Below are positions 9,782 through 22,789 of a DNA stretch of 64,000 nucleotides, one piece after another. The position numbers and the translations under genes are program-made. Below the pieces are notes generated by a model. It was not told the origin of the DNA and did no database searches. It saw only the letters and a program-made list of their open reading frames with translations. Source of the DNA: Hemileia vastatrix (taxonomy: Eukaryota; Basidiomycota; Pucciniomycetes; Pucciniales; Zaghouaniaceae); NCBI GenBank assembly GCA_030280995.1, contig JASXTE010000016.1, forward strand, positions 11,662,501-11,726,500. Direction: 5' to 3'. Each line of letters begins with the position of its first letter. The stretch's first letter is position 1.

Positions 9782-12255
9782 TCAGTCTTCTTTATATCTT
9801 GTGCCTCTAGGATAAAACATCTTAACTTGATCTGAAGCCACTATTTTCTTAAAGGCTGCACTATACAGCTCTTCAAAAACATAAGAACCTCCATATACCT
9901 GAGATCTGATTCTGTAAGGTCCATTCCATCTGTCAGCAAACATTTTTCCCCACTGACTCTCCAAACTTCTATTATAAATCAACACCAAACAACCAGGCTT
10001 TAAAGGATTCATGAGTCTATGAGAAAAATTCTTGTCCCAGTATCTGACTAACTGATTTTCTTATCTTCATCATTCTAGAGTATGCCTTCTCTTGATGTTC
10101 CTCTTTACATTCTAAATGTTGCATCCTAGCACAGATTAAATTTTCTGTAGAGTGCACTTTATCCCAATCAATTCCAAGATAAGAAACAGCTTCCTAGTCC
10201 ACTGGTAAAACTTCCTTCTGCCCAAACATCAAATCATAAGGAGAATTTCCAGTTGTCTTTTTCACAGTGGCCCTATTGGCAAACAAAACCAAAGGTAAAT
10301 AATGCCTCCACTTTTCAGAACTATCTCCACACATTTTCAACAAAGCATTCTTGATAACTTGATGGCCTCATTCAACCATGCCTTCAGCTTCAGGATAATT
10401 AGGTGTAGATACTCTGACTTTAGAACCAATGCTAGCCACAGCTTCTTTGAATTCAGCTCCAAACTCTGGCCCAACATCAACAGTCACCAACTTCATCAAT
10501 ACATATCTATAAACCCATTCTTTCTTTGAAAATTCTTCTAAATTTTTAGAAGTCAAATTAACCAGAGGCACTGCCTCAACCCAAACAGACAAATCATACT
10601 TGGAAACAATCAAATATTTATACCAGCCCTCTTAAATATGGAAAGTATCCTGACTGATTCTTCCAAATACAGTTGATTCACCAATAGCATGGCCAATTTC
10701 CTAGGAATCAAGTGACTTTTTCTTTGACACTCTTCACAATATTGGACCCAACCCTGTACAGCCAACTTCATACCAGGCCACCAAAATCTGTCTGCTACTT
10801 TTCTATAAGTCTCCACAAAGCCTCTGTGACTAAGGTCTTCATTCAAAGACTTCAACACCACCTTTTGGCCCTTCTTTTGAGTCACCACAACTTGAGGATT
10901 TGAATGCCTCCTCCTCATCAAAATTTTTCCTGAAACTTAAAATCCAGGACTCTTCTTCTTGATTTCTAACCAAGTATCATCATCACAACTATCTGACCTC
11001 TCCAAGATTAACAGATATTCCACCATAAAAAAACAAAACCCAGAATTACCCCAGGTCTCATCTTCAAACTCCAAAAAAATGACATCCAAGGGAACTACCC
11101 TGTCATCAAAATAATCAGTAGGCACATGGGCCAGTTGACATGCCCATCCAGGACACTAATCTTTAAACTTGGGCACATCCTTCTCTTTCCACTGAATTTT
11201 TAGAGAATCAAGTGCACCAACAAAAACACCATTTTCTAAATTTGAGCTGTCCAAAATAAATTCCCCTTCTTCATCAATAAAAACATCCTGACCACCAGAA
11301 TTAGGCTCAGATACAGCTATTTTAACCTCATGGGGGAGGTCTAAACTGTCATCAGAAACAGAAATATTACCGGCCAGTTTAACCTCATGGGGGAAGTTCA
11401 AGAAATCTTCAACAACTTTTTTTCTGGCCCTAACCACTGGAGCATCTTCATCAAACTCTTCAGTATCAGAATCTTCATTGGTAGGTGGCCTCCTTGAAAA
11501 CCCATCAGGAATAGCAAACTTTTTGCTTGGCTTGTGCACCAAATAAAAAGAGAAATGTTGAATGAATTCCGCCCACCTAGTCTTTGGAGAATTTGGGATA
11601 CTAGGTGTGTTGATCATCTGAACCAAAGATTTTTCATCCACCTGCAGCTCAAAATTCTGACCCCAAAAGACAACCTGTAGCTTCTTTAAGATTTTAGCTA
11701 CCCCACACAATTCCAACTTATGCTGAGAATACCTAGATTCCATCTCATTAAACACCACTTACTCATACCTTGCCTGAACCTCCCAGTTCTATCTATCTGA
11801 GACAAAACAGCACCAGAAGCAAGATAGCTTGAGTCCACTGCCAGATAAATTTTTCCAGAACCAACACCATAATCCAACTTGTGAAGAATAATATCTTCAC
11901 CTAACACCCTTTTCAGCTTCTGAAAAGCCTCTCTACACTCTTCATTCCATTCCCAGTTTGCATCTTTTCTGGTTATCTTCCTTTGAAGTGAATGCAACAA
12001 AGAAAAATCCTTAATAAAAATCCTGACATACACATACACTCCCAAAAATCCCCTGACTTCAGTAGTATTTTTAGGTCTTGGCCATGACTGAATTTTATTG
12101 ATCTTCTTCTTTGACATAATTATTGCCTCTTTATGCACCACATGACCCAGAATTTGCAAAGCAGGAACACAGCTACAGAATTTTGAGCCAGATATGATCA
12201 AACTAGCCTCTTCAATCCTAAAATTACTCTCTCTAGAGTTATTTCATATTCCAAA
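9782..12255 (-). pseudogene. pol of element C (RT C-terminus, RNase H, integrase), multiply broken
   Basis: Read right to left on the minus strand. First the RT thumb/connection (GHVVHKEAIIMSKKKI, GFLGVYVYVRIF). Then an RNase H-like stretch (LAVDSSYLASGAVLSQ) and its second part (11758-11156: ESRYSQHKLELCG ... PDGFSRRP). The linker has two LPHEVK repeats. The integrase zinc region has CEECQRKS with only one of two His recognisable (10921-10610). The integrase core has VDVGPEF and AEGMVE followed by a stop (10613-10368), and last comes the C-terminal domain (10012-9782). Stops and shifts break it into at least seven pieces. Functional polymerase and integrase activity is excluded. Confidence 0.8.
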
Positions 12256-12265
12256 ACAAGCCTCC

Positions 12266-13731
12266 TTATACCAGGATTCTGCTCCTTGCTGCAATGAAAG
12301 ACCAGATGGCACACTTGCAAGAATAGAATTCCAGACTCATGGAGCTTCTAGTCTAAGGAAAACCCTCTTATTGCGGCCCCACAGAGGCAGAGCTAGATGC
12401 TGCTTAAGCAGAAGAATAGGAATTTCCCACTTCGCTAGTGACACCTATCAAAGGCCCAAAGATTACTGTCCCAGAAATCATTGATGGAAATAAAGGCCCT
12501 GGGGAAGATCAGTATGAATTACAAGTAAAATTCTATGTACCCTTCAATTGTCAGCAGTTTCATCATGAGCAATCAAAAATTGGATTTGAAATATCTTACC
12601 TCATAGACAAAGCAGCATACTGAGCAAGGCCATATACAAAAAAACTCCTTGAAGGTGCCAATTCAGCAAAAACATTTCACCAGTTCATGGAATCATTTGA
12701 GCTACCTTTTGGTGATCCTGATTTGGCCACAAAATTGGAACACACATTAAACCAATTATACCAAAAACATTCAGTGGCTGAATATGTGTCAGAACACCAG
12801 GGCTACACTAGTTACTTTACAACATGGGGAGAAGGAGCACTCATGCTTCACTTCAGGGATGTCCTCTCACCAAAAATAAGAGACACCCTTATCAGTAACC
12901 CTTGTCCAACCTCTCTACCAGTGCTCATGTAATTGGCTACCCAATTTGATAACAAGTTAATTCATCAGCAATTGGATAGTGGGAGTGGAATTTGTCAGTG
13001 GTGCAGCTATATCTCATCAAGTGGGGCCAGCACCTGGGACCAAAAAGCCATGGATATCAACACAGTAAATTTAAGGGGCACTAGTGGGATGAAAATTCTT
13101 TCAGATGAGTAATACCAAAGGCACATGAGAAACTTTTTTTGTCTAAGGCGTGGAAGCAGTGGTCACTTGACAAGGGAGTGTAGGTGTGAAATAAGGGTTA
13201 GTAAATTGGAGGATAGAACAGGTAATGTGCAGGTCAATAACTGTGCTTGTGAGTGAAGATTTTTCCCTCCTTGAGAGGAGTAGAGGGAAAGGATAGATTA
13301 AATTTAGTAGAAAAACTATTTGCATGTATTCTACTTGAATTAATTGATAATTGCATTGTACTGAACTTGCCTTTAAAGACCCTTGACTCTAAAACAAATT
13401 TACATGCCCTGCTGGACTGTGGGGTTACAGACTGTTTTATTTAAAATAATTTTGTACAGAGAAATAAAAAGAAAAAAGAGAAATTGGACCACCCTAGGCA
13501 TCTAATTATGTTCAATGGTCTACCAGGTGGGGGAGGAAATGTACAAGAAAAGGTCTTTTTCAGATTCTGGTGTAATTAATGGGAAACTCAGTACAGGTTA
13601 TTCATGAAAAACCTGAAATACCAGTATGGCATGATATTGGGGATGACATGAATGGACCAGTACAACCTGAAAATTGAATAGAAAGAGAAGAAATTTCAAG
13701 TGGAAAGGAAAGGGAATTTGGAGCCAAGGTA
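12266..13731 (+). pseudogene. O2 gag and protease
   Basis: The frame begins at AAMKDQM, matching O1 gag residues 'TLAAMQEKM', and continues through KGPKITVPE to a capsid-like region (12687-12932, FHQFMESFELPFGDPDLATKLE). The zinc knuckle keeps only FCLRRGSSGHLTREC: the second Cys of the CCHC box is Arg. The protease (13253-13444) reads ALLDCGVTDCFI, where the family expects a DSGAT-type active site; the Asp is kept and the Ser is Cys. Stops at several positions show it is dead. It ends inside the E1 target site (GGAGCCAAGGTA). Confidence 0.75.
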
Positions 13732-14852
13732 TCTCTAGGACTGAGTTAAGATAACATTAATTGTATTAATCTTATAAGTAAAAATTATGATTATTATGCT
13801 TATATATATATTTATTACACTATTAAATGACTTATATTAGTTTAAATAGCTTATACATAGACCCATAATACTTATTAAGGTGCTAATGTAGCCATAATAT
13901 ATTTATCTTAAGTGATATTAAGTAATTGTAGACATACATAAGCTTATATGTATACACAAACCTCATATTTAGTGAAATATGTAGTTATATTATGTATATA
14001 TGGGTCTATAAGCAGGTTTAAACCTCTAAATAGCCTATAAGCTTTATTTTTCTGCTTATTATAGTTCATGTGGAAGTATTAAATGGACTCACCATGCCTA
14101 CACAGGCATATAAACCTTTTTCAGGTGCATATATCCAGTTTGGACAACTTAATCTTCTTCCTTTGTTGATTTTTACAGATTTACAGGTTGGAATATGATT
14201 ACTGGTTTAATATGGATTCTTAGGGATGTTATTGGTAGCTTGGATAGTTGTTTTGGTTCCTTTATATGCTTTGGGTTTCATTTTATTCTCTTTGTATGAG
14301 TTATTTTACTTGTTTCCTTATGGTATCTGCTTTTATCTGTTTTCTCTATTTATGGTATGGGTGTATGATATCATTAATTGTGATGGAAGGACCTTAATGG
14401 AGACTGCTTGAATTTGACACCATGGAGAGTTTATGAGCCCTCAAAGTGCTGTAATTTTTGGGGATAGAAGTGACATCATCTAGATTGAAGGTCTGTGCAC
14501 TCCAGTGGATTTTAGTATAAGTAAGGGAGGATTTGACAGGTTATTGGACATCAATCACTCACTTACTACAATTCAAATAAACATTATAAAATAGTTATTA
14601 TCATATAAAAATATATTTGAAAGCCTTTATAAATTGATATTATCTTTATATTATCTATAACTATATTTTATTAACCTATCTTCCACCACTAGCCCACACC
14701 AATCCAAATATTGTGAGTGAATATTGAGCATAACTATTTCATTAGTCTTCCCCTGAGGTTTAATCACTAAATCATTTATAAATAAGTAGTAGTACTATTA
14801 ATATTTACTATTAAATCATACTTAAACACTAGCATACACTGACAGGAACACT
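13732..14852. mobile_element. E1, about 1.1-kb dispersed repeat inserted in O2
   Basis: It interrupts O2 between 'EFGAKV' and 'TGAKVLAPW'. The 12-bp flanks GGAGCCAAGGTA (13720-13731) and GGCGCTAAAGTA (14853-14864) look like a diverged target-site duplication. A second copy, E2, starts with the same TC(C/T)(T/C)(C/T)AGGACTGAG at 41802. It is AT-rich. A GC-richer 150-bp core (about 14070-14230) is best conserved between copies and in E2 encodes GLTMPTQAY...FGQLNLLPL. No TIRs or LTR pair were found, so the class is unknown. Confidence 0.65.
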
Positions 14853-14864
14853 GGCGCTAAAGTA

Positions 14865-16619
14865 TTGGCCCCCTGGCCCATCCTGGAAGGTCTTCTGATA
14901 TTTTGTTATAATCAGTTAACTTACCACCAGAAGTGATGCTTTATCTTGACTCCAAGCAGCAGGCTGGGGATGGGTAACCAAATAGTTGCACCAGAAAGTG
15001 ACAGAGAAGGAATGAAGTACACAAAGAGGAGGAAAAGGTGTAAAAAATATTGAGGATGGCAGAAGATTGACAGGGGAATCACTCAGATAAGGTATAATCC
15101 AGGACCCTCCTGGAAAGTCTCCTGGTTTTTTATTATCATCAGTAGAATTTCTGCAAGAACTGACACTTTCTTTTGATGATAAATTTCAGGACTGGGAGGG
15201 GGCACTGGAGGAAGAGGAAGAACTAGAATGCAACACAAAAGCATGGAACATATCTTCTAAGATTGCAGCCAAGGTTCAGTCCTCAAAGCTAATAAAAAGA
15301 TTCAAGGAAATGGCCCCTGAAGCTTATTGGGAATTTTTACTGCTATTTAGAGATAGAGGAGTCAAGACCCTTCCACCTCACTGACCATATGACTTTGCCA
15401 TCAATCTGATGCCAGGTGAAACTCCTCAAGTTAGTGCATAATCCCATTGTCAATCTTGAAGTCAATAGCACTAAAAGAGATGATTAATCAAAATTAAAAA
15501 AATGGCTTCATCAGATAATTGAAATCTCCTTGGGTGGCTCCTGTGATCTTTGCAGGTAAAAAGGATGGATTACTGAGACAATGCATGGATTTCAGAAGGC
15601 TAAATGCACTGAAAATTAAAAACAGATAACCCCTTCCTTTGAATAGTGAGCTAATTGATAGTCTTTAGGGTGCAGAGATCTTCACATCCTTAGAACTTAG
15701 GTCAGGTTACCACAAAATACATATGAAAGAAGGAGATGAGCACAAACTGGAGTTTTGCAATAAATTTGGTCATTTTGAGTGATTGTTAATATTTTTTGGT
15801 CCATGTAATGCACCTTCCACTTTACAACACTTCACCAATAGATACTTCAGAGATAGAATAGGGATATATGTAGCAGTATATCTGGAAGACATCTTGATTT
15901 ACTCCATATCAATGGAGCAACACCAGATTTTTGTGAAGGATGGTTTTCAGCACTTGAGGGAGGCACAAGTATGGTTGAAACCAAAAAAATTTGTATTCTG
16001 AGTAAGTGAAATACCCTAGCCAGGAATGATAATTTTATAAGATAGGGTTCAAATGGATCAGGAGAAGGTAAAGGCAGTAAAAGAGTGGCCAACAGCAGCA
16101 TCATTAAAGGAGAACCCTTCATTCTTAGGCTTTGAAAACTTTTACTGTTGCTTTATTAAAAATTACTCCCACATCTTACAACCACTGCACAACCTCACAA
16201 AAAAGGAAGCCAAATTTTCTTGGAAAATTATTCAACAAGATTTGTTTGAATACCTTAAAAGAAAATATGTAACAGACCCTATTTTTTGTAATCCCAGACT
16301 TACTAAAGCCATTTGTTCTAGAATGTGACTTCTCAGACTTTGCACTAGGTGAAGTATTATCCCAATATGATTCTGAAAATTTCATACACCCAGTAGCATA
16401 TTTGTCATGTAAACTTCTAGGCTCTAAATTAAACTATAAAAAATAATAAGGAGCTATGGGCACTGGTAGAATCTGTATGAACCAAGCGGTAAACTGGATG
16501 CATTTTTGGGATGTCCTGACTTGCAACCAGCTCCAAAAAAGCTGCATACTTTTTGGTTCACCTTGTTGAAGGGGGGGACCTTTAAGAGGGGATAATCCTA
16601 GATGAGGTGAAATTGGAGA
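14865..16619 (+). pseudogene. O2 reverse transcriptase and start of RNase H
   Basis: Recognisable pieces are AGKKDGLLRQCMDFRRLNAL (RT finger/palm), FTSLELRSGYHKIHM, FGPCNAPSTLQHFTN, and the catalytic motif YLEDILIYS, where the family has YLDD. The connection (GFENFYCCFIKNYSHILQPLHNLTKKE) and RNase H (ECDFSDFALGEVLSQYDSENFIHPVAYLS) follow. The last part (about 16450-16560) has diverged or is rearranged relative to O1. The frame then recovers as EGIILDEVKLE just before D2. Stops and a YLED active site mean no activity. Confidence 0.75.
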
Positions 16620-17537
16620 TGTGTACAATCCTATAGTACTAGTTATAGGCATTGACCAAAGGAGTTGGAGAAAAACCAGAGAGAGAATCCCCTGTCCCTT
16701 TGGGAAATTCCAGGTGAGATTAATTTGCTACAGCAAATTGAAGACTGTTACAATACTCTTTCCAAAAAACTACTTGAATTCTAGACAAAAAAAGACAGCA
16801 GCCAATAGCAGACCACTGAGAACCAAAGAGCCAAAACCTGAAATGTAGATAAAATCTATACCAGAAACCAGAGACACAGTGCACTTGTTGCACATAAAAC
16901 AGATATAATACTTTATCCAGGTTGCAAAGATACACCAGAGAAACCAGTTTCCAAAGTTGAGTTAAATGAAAAACTAAACTTGCAACAAAAATATCCAATT
17001 GTGGTCAAAAAAAAGTGAGCACTGAGTGAGAAACAGTGATATAATTACCAGATGGTTGTATCTAGATTAAAGTTTCCCCAAAACTGTCCTATTCCATATG
17101 TACATGCTAGCCCACAACCAACCTGCCCAGTTCCACCTCTAAAATGCATAAACACCATTCCCAAGCACTTGACCCACCTTCCAATTGCATATGCGGGTGC
17201 CTACTTCTGAGCCAAAATACCCCATTTACCTTAGGAAAATCTACTACAACTACTAAAACCTTTATAACAAAAAATAAAGCAGTAACAACATTGAGAAATG
17301 AAATATAGAGCTAAATTAGTTCTATCAAATGGTACTAAGCACTTAACCTTAAGACTTAAGATTAGCCCAAAAAACACAAAAAACAAAATTAAACAGCTAT
17401 CTTTTAGAAATGAAAAATGAAAAAATACCCCATAAAACTTATAATTTGAAAAATTTCATCACAAAATTAAATTTAGAGAAACACCAGGGCTATTTAATGG
17501 TGATAGCCACATACCAATAGTTTCAATATTCACCCCA

Positions 17538-17854
17538 TGTTAAGACCTAAGAAGTCAAACTACATCTAGTGCTAAAACTAGCCTAAGACAGGACTGAATA
17601 TGTTGGATACAGCATTTAAACAAACTAAGACTGACTATCTTGGGATTGCCAACAGTGAGGGAAGAGGGAACTGACTATGTCAATTAGCAGTGAGACTAGA
17701 GAGTAACTGGATTACTAAATAAGTTGGCAAATGAGGAGCTCTCCACAGTGCTTGCCCTATATAACCCCCTTATTCAATATCCACTCTTCTGCCTCTTTAA
17801 AATGCATAGCACCCATAGCACTCCTCCTCTACACCTCTTAACCAAATCCTAACA
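17538..17854 (-). repeat. 3' LTR of O1 (317 bp)
   Basis: It starts (minus strand) TGTTAGGATTTGG at 17854 and ends CTTAACA at 17538. It aligns along its length with the 5' LTR at 22790-23096. It is preceded by the polypurine tract and followed by the target duplication CCCCA. Confidence 0.9.
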
Positions 17855-17889
17855 TCACCCCCTCTTTTAACCCTCCTTTCCCCTCCACT

Positions 17890-20660
17890 CCTTCTCAAAC
17901 TCCTACAACTTTTCCTTAGCATTCATCAAATTTTTCACCAGCTCCCAAGACCTATCTCCAACCCCATAACTTTTCAATGCACTAAGTACTGGACCTTTCC
18001 CCCGTAAACCCTCTTAGAAACAACCTTTTCCACCTCAAATTCCTCTCCATTCCCCACCTGGATTGGTGCTGGTGGCTCTTCTGGGTGTCCCAGAATTGTA
18101 TCTTCTTTATTCTTTCTAAGCAGTGAAATTTTGAGAACTGGGTGTACTTGCCTCATTGATATTGGTAGTTCCAGCTCATAAGCTGAGTCAGATATCCTGC
18201 TTTTGACTTTGAATGGCCCCACTTTCTTGTGATCTAATTTAGTGCTGGTGCGCAATGTGGAAACAAAACGTGAGCTCAACCAAACCTTGTCACCTACCTG
18301 TGGCATACAACTCTAGGTCCTCCTTGATTTTAATGAAGCTTCATTGATTGTTGAGATAACTTGAGAGCCGCTTCTCATTCTTGATGTATACTCAATATTC
18401 TTTGGACCCACTCTTCCACTTCTGGGACTTTTAATGTGGATGGGGTACCGATTGAGAATTTTGGGTGGTATCCATAGTTGGTGTAAAAGGTTTACATGCC
18501 TGTTGGAGCATGTGCACAGTTATTATATGATAATTAAGCCTGTGGTAACATCTGAACCCAGTCATCTTGCTGATAGTTAATGAAATGGTGAATAAATTGT
18601 TAAATTTCTTTATTCACTATCTCAGATTTACCCTCAGTTTGCAGATGCCATGCTGTTGATAAGATGGGCTTAATGTTCAGTTTCTCATACATTGCTTTCA
18701 AAAATTTAAATTTAAAAGTAATTTGCCTATCTGATACTATACTTTCAGGCAATCCATGTAATTTCCAAAAATGTGCCACCATTAAGTCTGCAATTCCCTC
18801 TGATGTAACCTTGGTAGTGGTGCAAACAAAGTGCATCATCTTGGTGCAGAAGTCAAATACTGTGAGGATAGCATTCTTTCCTTGTGACTTGGGTAACTCC
18901 ACTATAAGATCATAAGAGATTTTCTTACATGGCTTCTTGGATATGCTTAACAGGGTTAGTGGGATGGTTGTTAGGTTGATCTTACTCCTCTGGAAAGAGT
19001 CACATGCTGCTACATAGTGCTGGACATATGCCTTCATGGAAATCCAGTAAAAGTTGTGATTCACAAGCTCCATAGTCTTTAGCAGTTCTGGGGTCCTTGC
19101 CATGGAAGATTCATGCCCTGATTTGACAAGCCATCTCTTGAGCTCTTCATCATTTGGAACCTTTATCTTCCCACTCCAATATATTGCTTCCCCTTATAGT
19201 TGATACTCCTCCAATCCTTTACTTACCAATACCTCTTTTGATAACAGTGCTTTCACCAACTCTTGAAACCCCTCATCCTTTTCCTACTCCCTCCTTACCC
19301 ATTCCATCAAATATTTATTGGCCAACTCCACATCATCTAGGATTACCCCCTCTTTAAGGTCTTCCTTTAGTAATGTAGCTCCAAAAGTATGTAGCTAGTC
19401 TGGTGTTGGGCACGACTCAGGAGGTTGTGATAGTGCATCAGTATTTCCACTTTTCTTCCCTGGTTGGAATGAAACAAAAAAATTAATTCTACTAAGCAGT
19501 TCTTCCCAGCATGCTTTCTGTCAAGTCAACATTTTAGTGGTCAGGAAGGTTTCTAAGTTTTTATTATCCATGTAAATAATAACTTGCAGTCTGTAAGGCC
19601 CTCCTTCAAAATAGTGGTGCTAGGTGTTTACCACTTCAACTAGTGCCAATAACTCCTTATCATATATTTCATAGTTTAATTTGGTGCCTAGCAGTGTTTG
19701 TGACAAATATGCTACTGGGTGCAGGACATTTTCAGAATTGTATTGGGATAATACTGCACCTAGTTCAAAACCTGAGCAGTCGTATTCCAGAAAAAATGGC
19801 TTCAATATGTCAGGTATTTCAAGAATAGGAGCTGTCACAAATTTTCTTTTCAGGTAGTTAAACACATATTCTTAGCTATCTGTTCAGATAAACTTGACTT
19901 CCTTCTTTGTGAGGTAATGCAATTCTCAGAAAATGTGGGAGTAAGTTTAAATAAACTGGTGGTAAAAATTTGAAAAGCCTAGAAATGACTGGAGCTCCTT
20001 TAATGATGTTGGTGAAGGCCATTATTTTACTGCCTTTACTTTCTCCTGGTCGATTTGAACCCTATTCTTTGAAATGATTATACCCAGTTAGGGGATTTCA
20101 GCTACTGAAAAGACATATTTCTCTGGTTTTAGTCATACTTGGGCCTCTCTCAAGCATTGGAAACAGTCTTTCACACATATCTGGTGTTCCTCCATCAATC
20201 TTGAGTAAATAATGATGCCATAAAAGTACACCACCACATCTATCCCTATTCCATCTCTTAAGATGCTATTGGTGAAGTGTTGAAAAGTGGCAGGTGTATT
20301 ACATGGGCCAAATGGCATTACCAACCATTCAAAATGACCAACTTTAGTTCAGAATGCCAGTTTATGTTCATCACCTTCTTTCACATGCATTTTGTGGTAA
20401 AATGCCCTCAGATCTAGGGATGTGAAAATTTCTGCACCCTGTAGACTTTCAATCAACTCACTAGTCAGTAGAAGGGGATATCTGTTTTTAAATGTCAGTG
20501 CATTTAATCTTCTGAAATACATACATGGTCTAAGTGACCCATCCTTTCTACCTGAAAATATCACAGGGGCTTCCGAGGGAAATTATTATTCTCTGATTAA
20601 ACCATCCCTTATATTTTTATTGATCATCTCTTTTAGTGCTGTTGGCTCCAAGGTTTAAAA
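17890..20660 (-). pseudogene. pol of O1 (RT, RNase H, integrase, chromodomain), broken
   Basis: The RT starts around FSGRKDGSLRPCMYFRRLNAL. The catalytic box reads VVYFYGIIIYS in place of the YLDD-type motif, so both catalytic Asp are lost. RNase H (19865-19560) has EYDCSGFELGAVLSQ and NYEIYDKELLALVEVV. Integrase (19103-18600) has CDSFQRSK, VSDRQITF, and AWHLQTEGKSEIVN, where the catalytic Glu is in GKSE. The C-terminal domain (18306-17974: GDKVWLSSRF ... KISLLRKNKEDTILG) runs into a chromodomain start [21 protein letters not shown], then TGA where O2 has Trp. It is the best guide for joining the O2 fragments. Confidence 0.8.
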
Positions 20661-21230
20661 TGGGATTATGTGGCTAAATTGAGGGGTTGAACCTGGCATC
20701 AGATCAACCGAAAAGTTGTATGGTTGGTGAGGTGGCAAGGTTTTGACTGCTCCATCTTCAAAAAGTGATAAGAATTCCTAATAGGCTTCAGGGATCATTT
20801 CCTTGAGGCTACTTTTTGGCTTTGAGGACTGAACCTTTGCTGAAATCTTGGCATATATGTTCAAAGCTGTTGCATTGCAATCCAGTTCCTCTTCTTCCTC
20901 CAGAACCCCCTCCAAGCTCTGAAACTTAGCATCAAGAGAAAGTTTCACTTCTTATGGAAATTCTACTAATGATAATGAAACACCCGGAGATTCACTGGGA
21001 GGGGCCCTTGAAACCTGCAGAGGCCAGGGGATAAATGCTTTCTCTGTGTCATCCATCTTTCCATCTTCCACCTTCCCTTTCCTTTATTGTGCCTTCTCCT
21101 CTTCTTGGTGCACTTTACCCCTTTCTTCTCCTTCCCAGTGCTTCCTGTTGACTCCCCATCCACAGCCTGCTTCTTAAAATCAAGAGGAAGCATCAGTTAT
21201 GGTGGAAAGGCAACTGATGATAACAAAACA

Positions 21231-21761
21231 TCAGAAGACTTGCTGGGAGGGGCCCCTGGCCCCTGAGGGGGCCAATACTTTAGCTCCAGCATCCCCTTTT
21301 CTTCCCATATGAATCTTCTTTTCCTTCCGATCAATTTGTGGGTTATATTGGTGTAGCCATGTCATCTCTAGTACCATTTTGTACTGATCTTTCAGGTTTG
21401 TTGCATATTCCCTGCACTGTGACTCCCTTCTGTCACACCAAAACCTGCAAACAACCTTTTCTCTTACTTCTCCTCTCCCACCTGGGGATCTGTAAAACAT
21501 AATTAGATGCCTAGGGTGTTCCAATTTTTCTTTTTTCTTTTTATTTCTCTGTAATAAATTTTTAGAAATAAAACATTCTGTGGCCCAAAATTCCAGAAGG
21601 GCTTGTACATCTGTTGTGGTTTCAAGGGTCATTAAAATAAAGTTTAGTATAATGCAATTATCATTTACTTCAAGTGGCTTACATGCTGATAATTCTTCTA
21701 CCAAGTTTCCCTTATCCTTTCCCTCTAATCCATTTGTGGAGGGCACAACCTTCACTCCCAA
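21231..21761 (-). pseudogene. protease region of O1
   Basis: The 176-codon frame contains VQALLEFWATECFI, aligned with ALLDCGVTDCFI of O2. The aspartic-protease triad (D-[ST]-G) reads E-F-W here, so it cannot be catalytic. Downstream, HPRHLIMFYRSPGGRGEVREKVV and GMTWLHQYNPQID-like text match O2, confirming the common family. The frame ends inside what corresponds to the E1 insertion site of O2. Confidence 0.75.
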
Positions 21762-21779
21762 GCACTTTATTTTACCTGC

Positions 21780-22753
21780 ATCTTACCTGTGCTATTCTCC
21801 ACCTCACTAACCCTGATTTTCCCCCTACACTCCCTTGATAGATGACCACCACTCCCACATTGGAGGCACAGACCTTTGCTCATTCTTCTTTAGTATTCCT
21901 CATCAGATAGTCTTTTTACCACTAGTTCTGCGTGCATTGACTGCATCAATGTCCATGGGTTTCGGGTCCCTGGCACTGGCCCCACTTGATGGAAAATAGT
22001 TGCACCACTGAAAATTTCCACTCAAACCATCCATTTGCTGATGCATGAACTTGTTATTGATCTGGATGGCTAGTTCCATAAGTGCTTGAAGGGAAGTTGG
22101 AAAGGGTGACTGATTAGGGCATTCCTGATTTTTTTGAGAGCTCATTTCTAAAATGAACCATGAGTGGTCCTTCTCCCCATGTTGTAGCATAGCTGGTGTG
22201 GCCCTGGAATTTGGACACATACTCAGAAACAGAGTGTTTCTGTCACAACTTGTTGAGAGAATGCTCTGAGTTTGTGGCCCCATTGGGGTCACCAAACACT
22301 AATTCAAATTCCGCCATGAACTGATGGAATTCTGTTTCCAACTTGCCATTTTCAAGGAGCTCCTTTGTATATGGCCTTGCCCAGTACACTGGCTTGTCTG
22401 TGAGGCACAAGATTGCAAATCCAGTTTTTGATTGCTCATCTGGGAGCTGATGGAAGTTAATTAGGACATAAAAATTTACCTGAAATGCATAATGATCTGC
22501 CTAGGGACATTCCTTTCAATAGAAGAATTCTGGGACAGCAATCTTTGGGCCTTTAACAAGCAGAGCTGGTGTTGTGGGCTGTGCCTGTGCCTCAGCTTCT
22601 GTGGCATCCATTTCTTCTTCCTTGGGGCCATGGTATGAGGGCCTTTTCTCTGCTAGACCTTCCATGAGTCTGGTGTTTTGTTCTTGCAAGTATTCCATTT
22701 TCTCTTGCATTGCAGCAAGGGTTACTGCATCAGGTTGACCTGAGGGGCTCATT
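21780..22753 (-). pseudogene. gag of O1 with intact CCHC zinc knuckle
   Basis: ATG at 22753 is chosen because the MSPSGQPDAVT start follows shortly after the LTR and possible primer site. An upstream in-frame ATG at 22773 is also possible, and would overlap the primer site. The N-terminus (AAMQEKMEYLQEQNTRLMEGL) is predicted coiled coil. KGPKIAVPEFFY ends at a stop, after which capsid-like text continues in other frames. The zinc knuckle CLQCGSGGHLSREC (21827-21868) is complete: C-x2-C-x4-H-x4-C. Capsid and RNA binding are the known roles of this family. Confidence 0.7.
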
Positions 22754-22789
22754 GTTCTTTGGTAGTGCGCCAATTAAGATCAGACAATA

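Larger units (their letters stand above)
5249..12264 (-). mobile_element. truncated Ty3/gypsy element, family C, with opposite-strand accessory gene
   Basis: On the minus strand the element reads from the C-terminal part of RT (12255) through RNase H and integrase to 9782. A long 3' region follows that contains a + strand gene (5758-7166). The shared 24-bp motif and hairpin on both sides of that gene (5249-5610 and 9248-9760) argue that the region is one element. The 5' LTR, gag, protease and most of RT are missing. At about 12265 the sequence switches abruptly to the gag of O2 on the other strand, marking a rearrangement breakpoint. The left limit is approximate. Confidence 0.6.
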
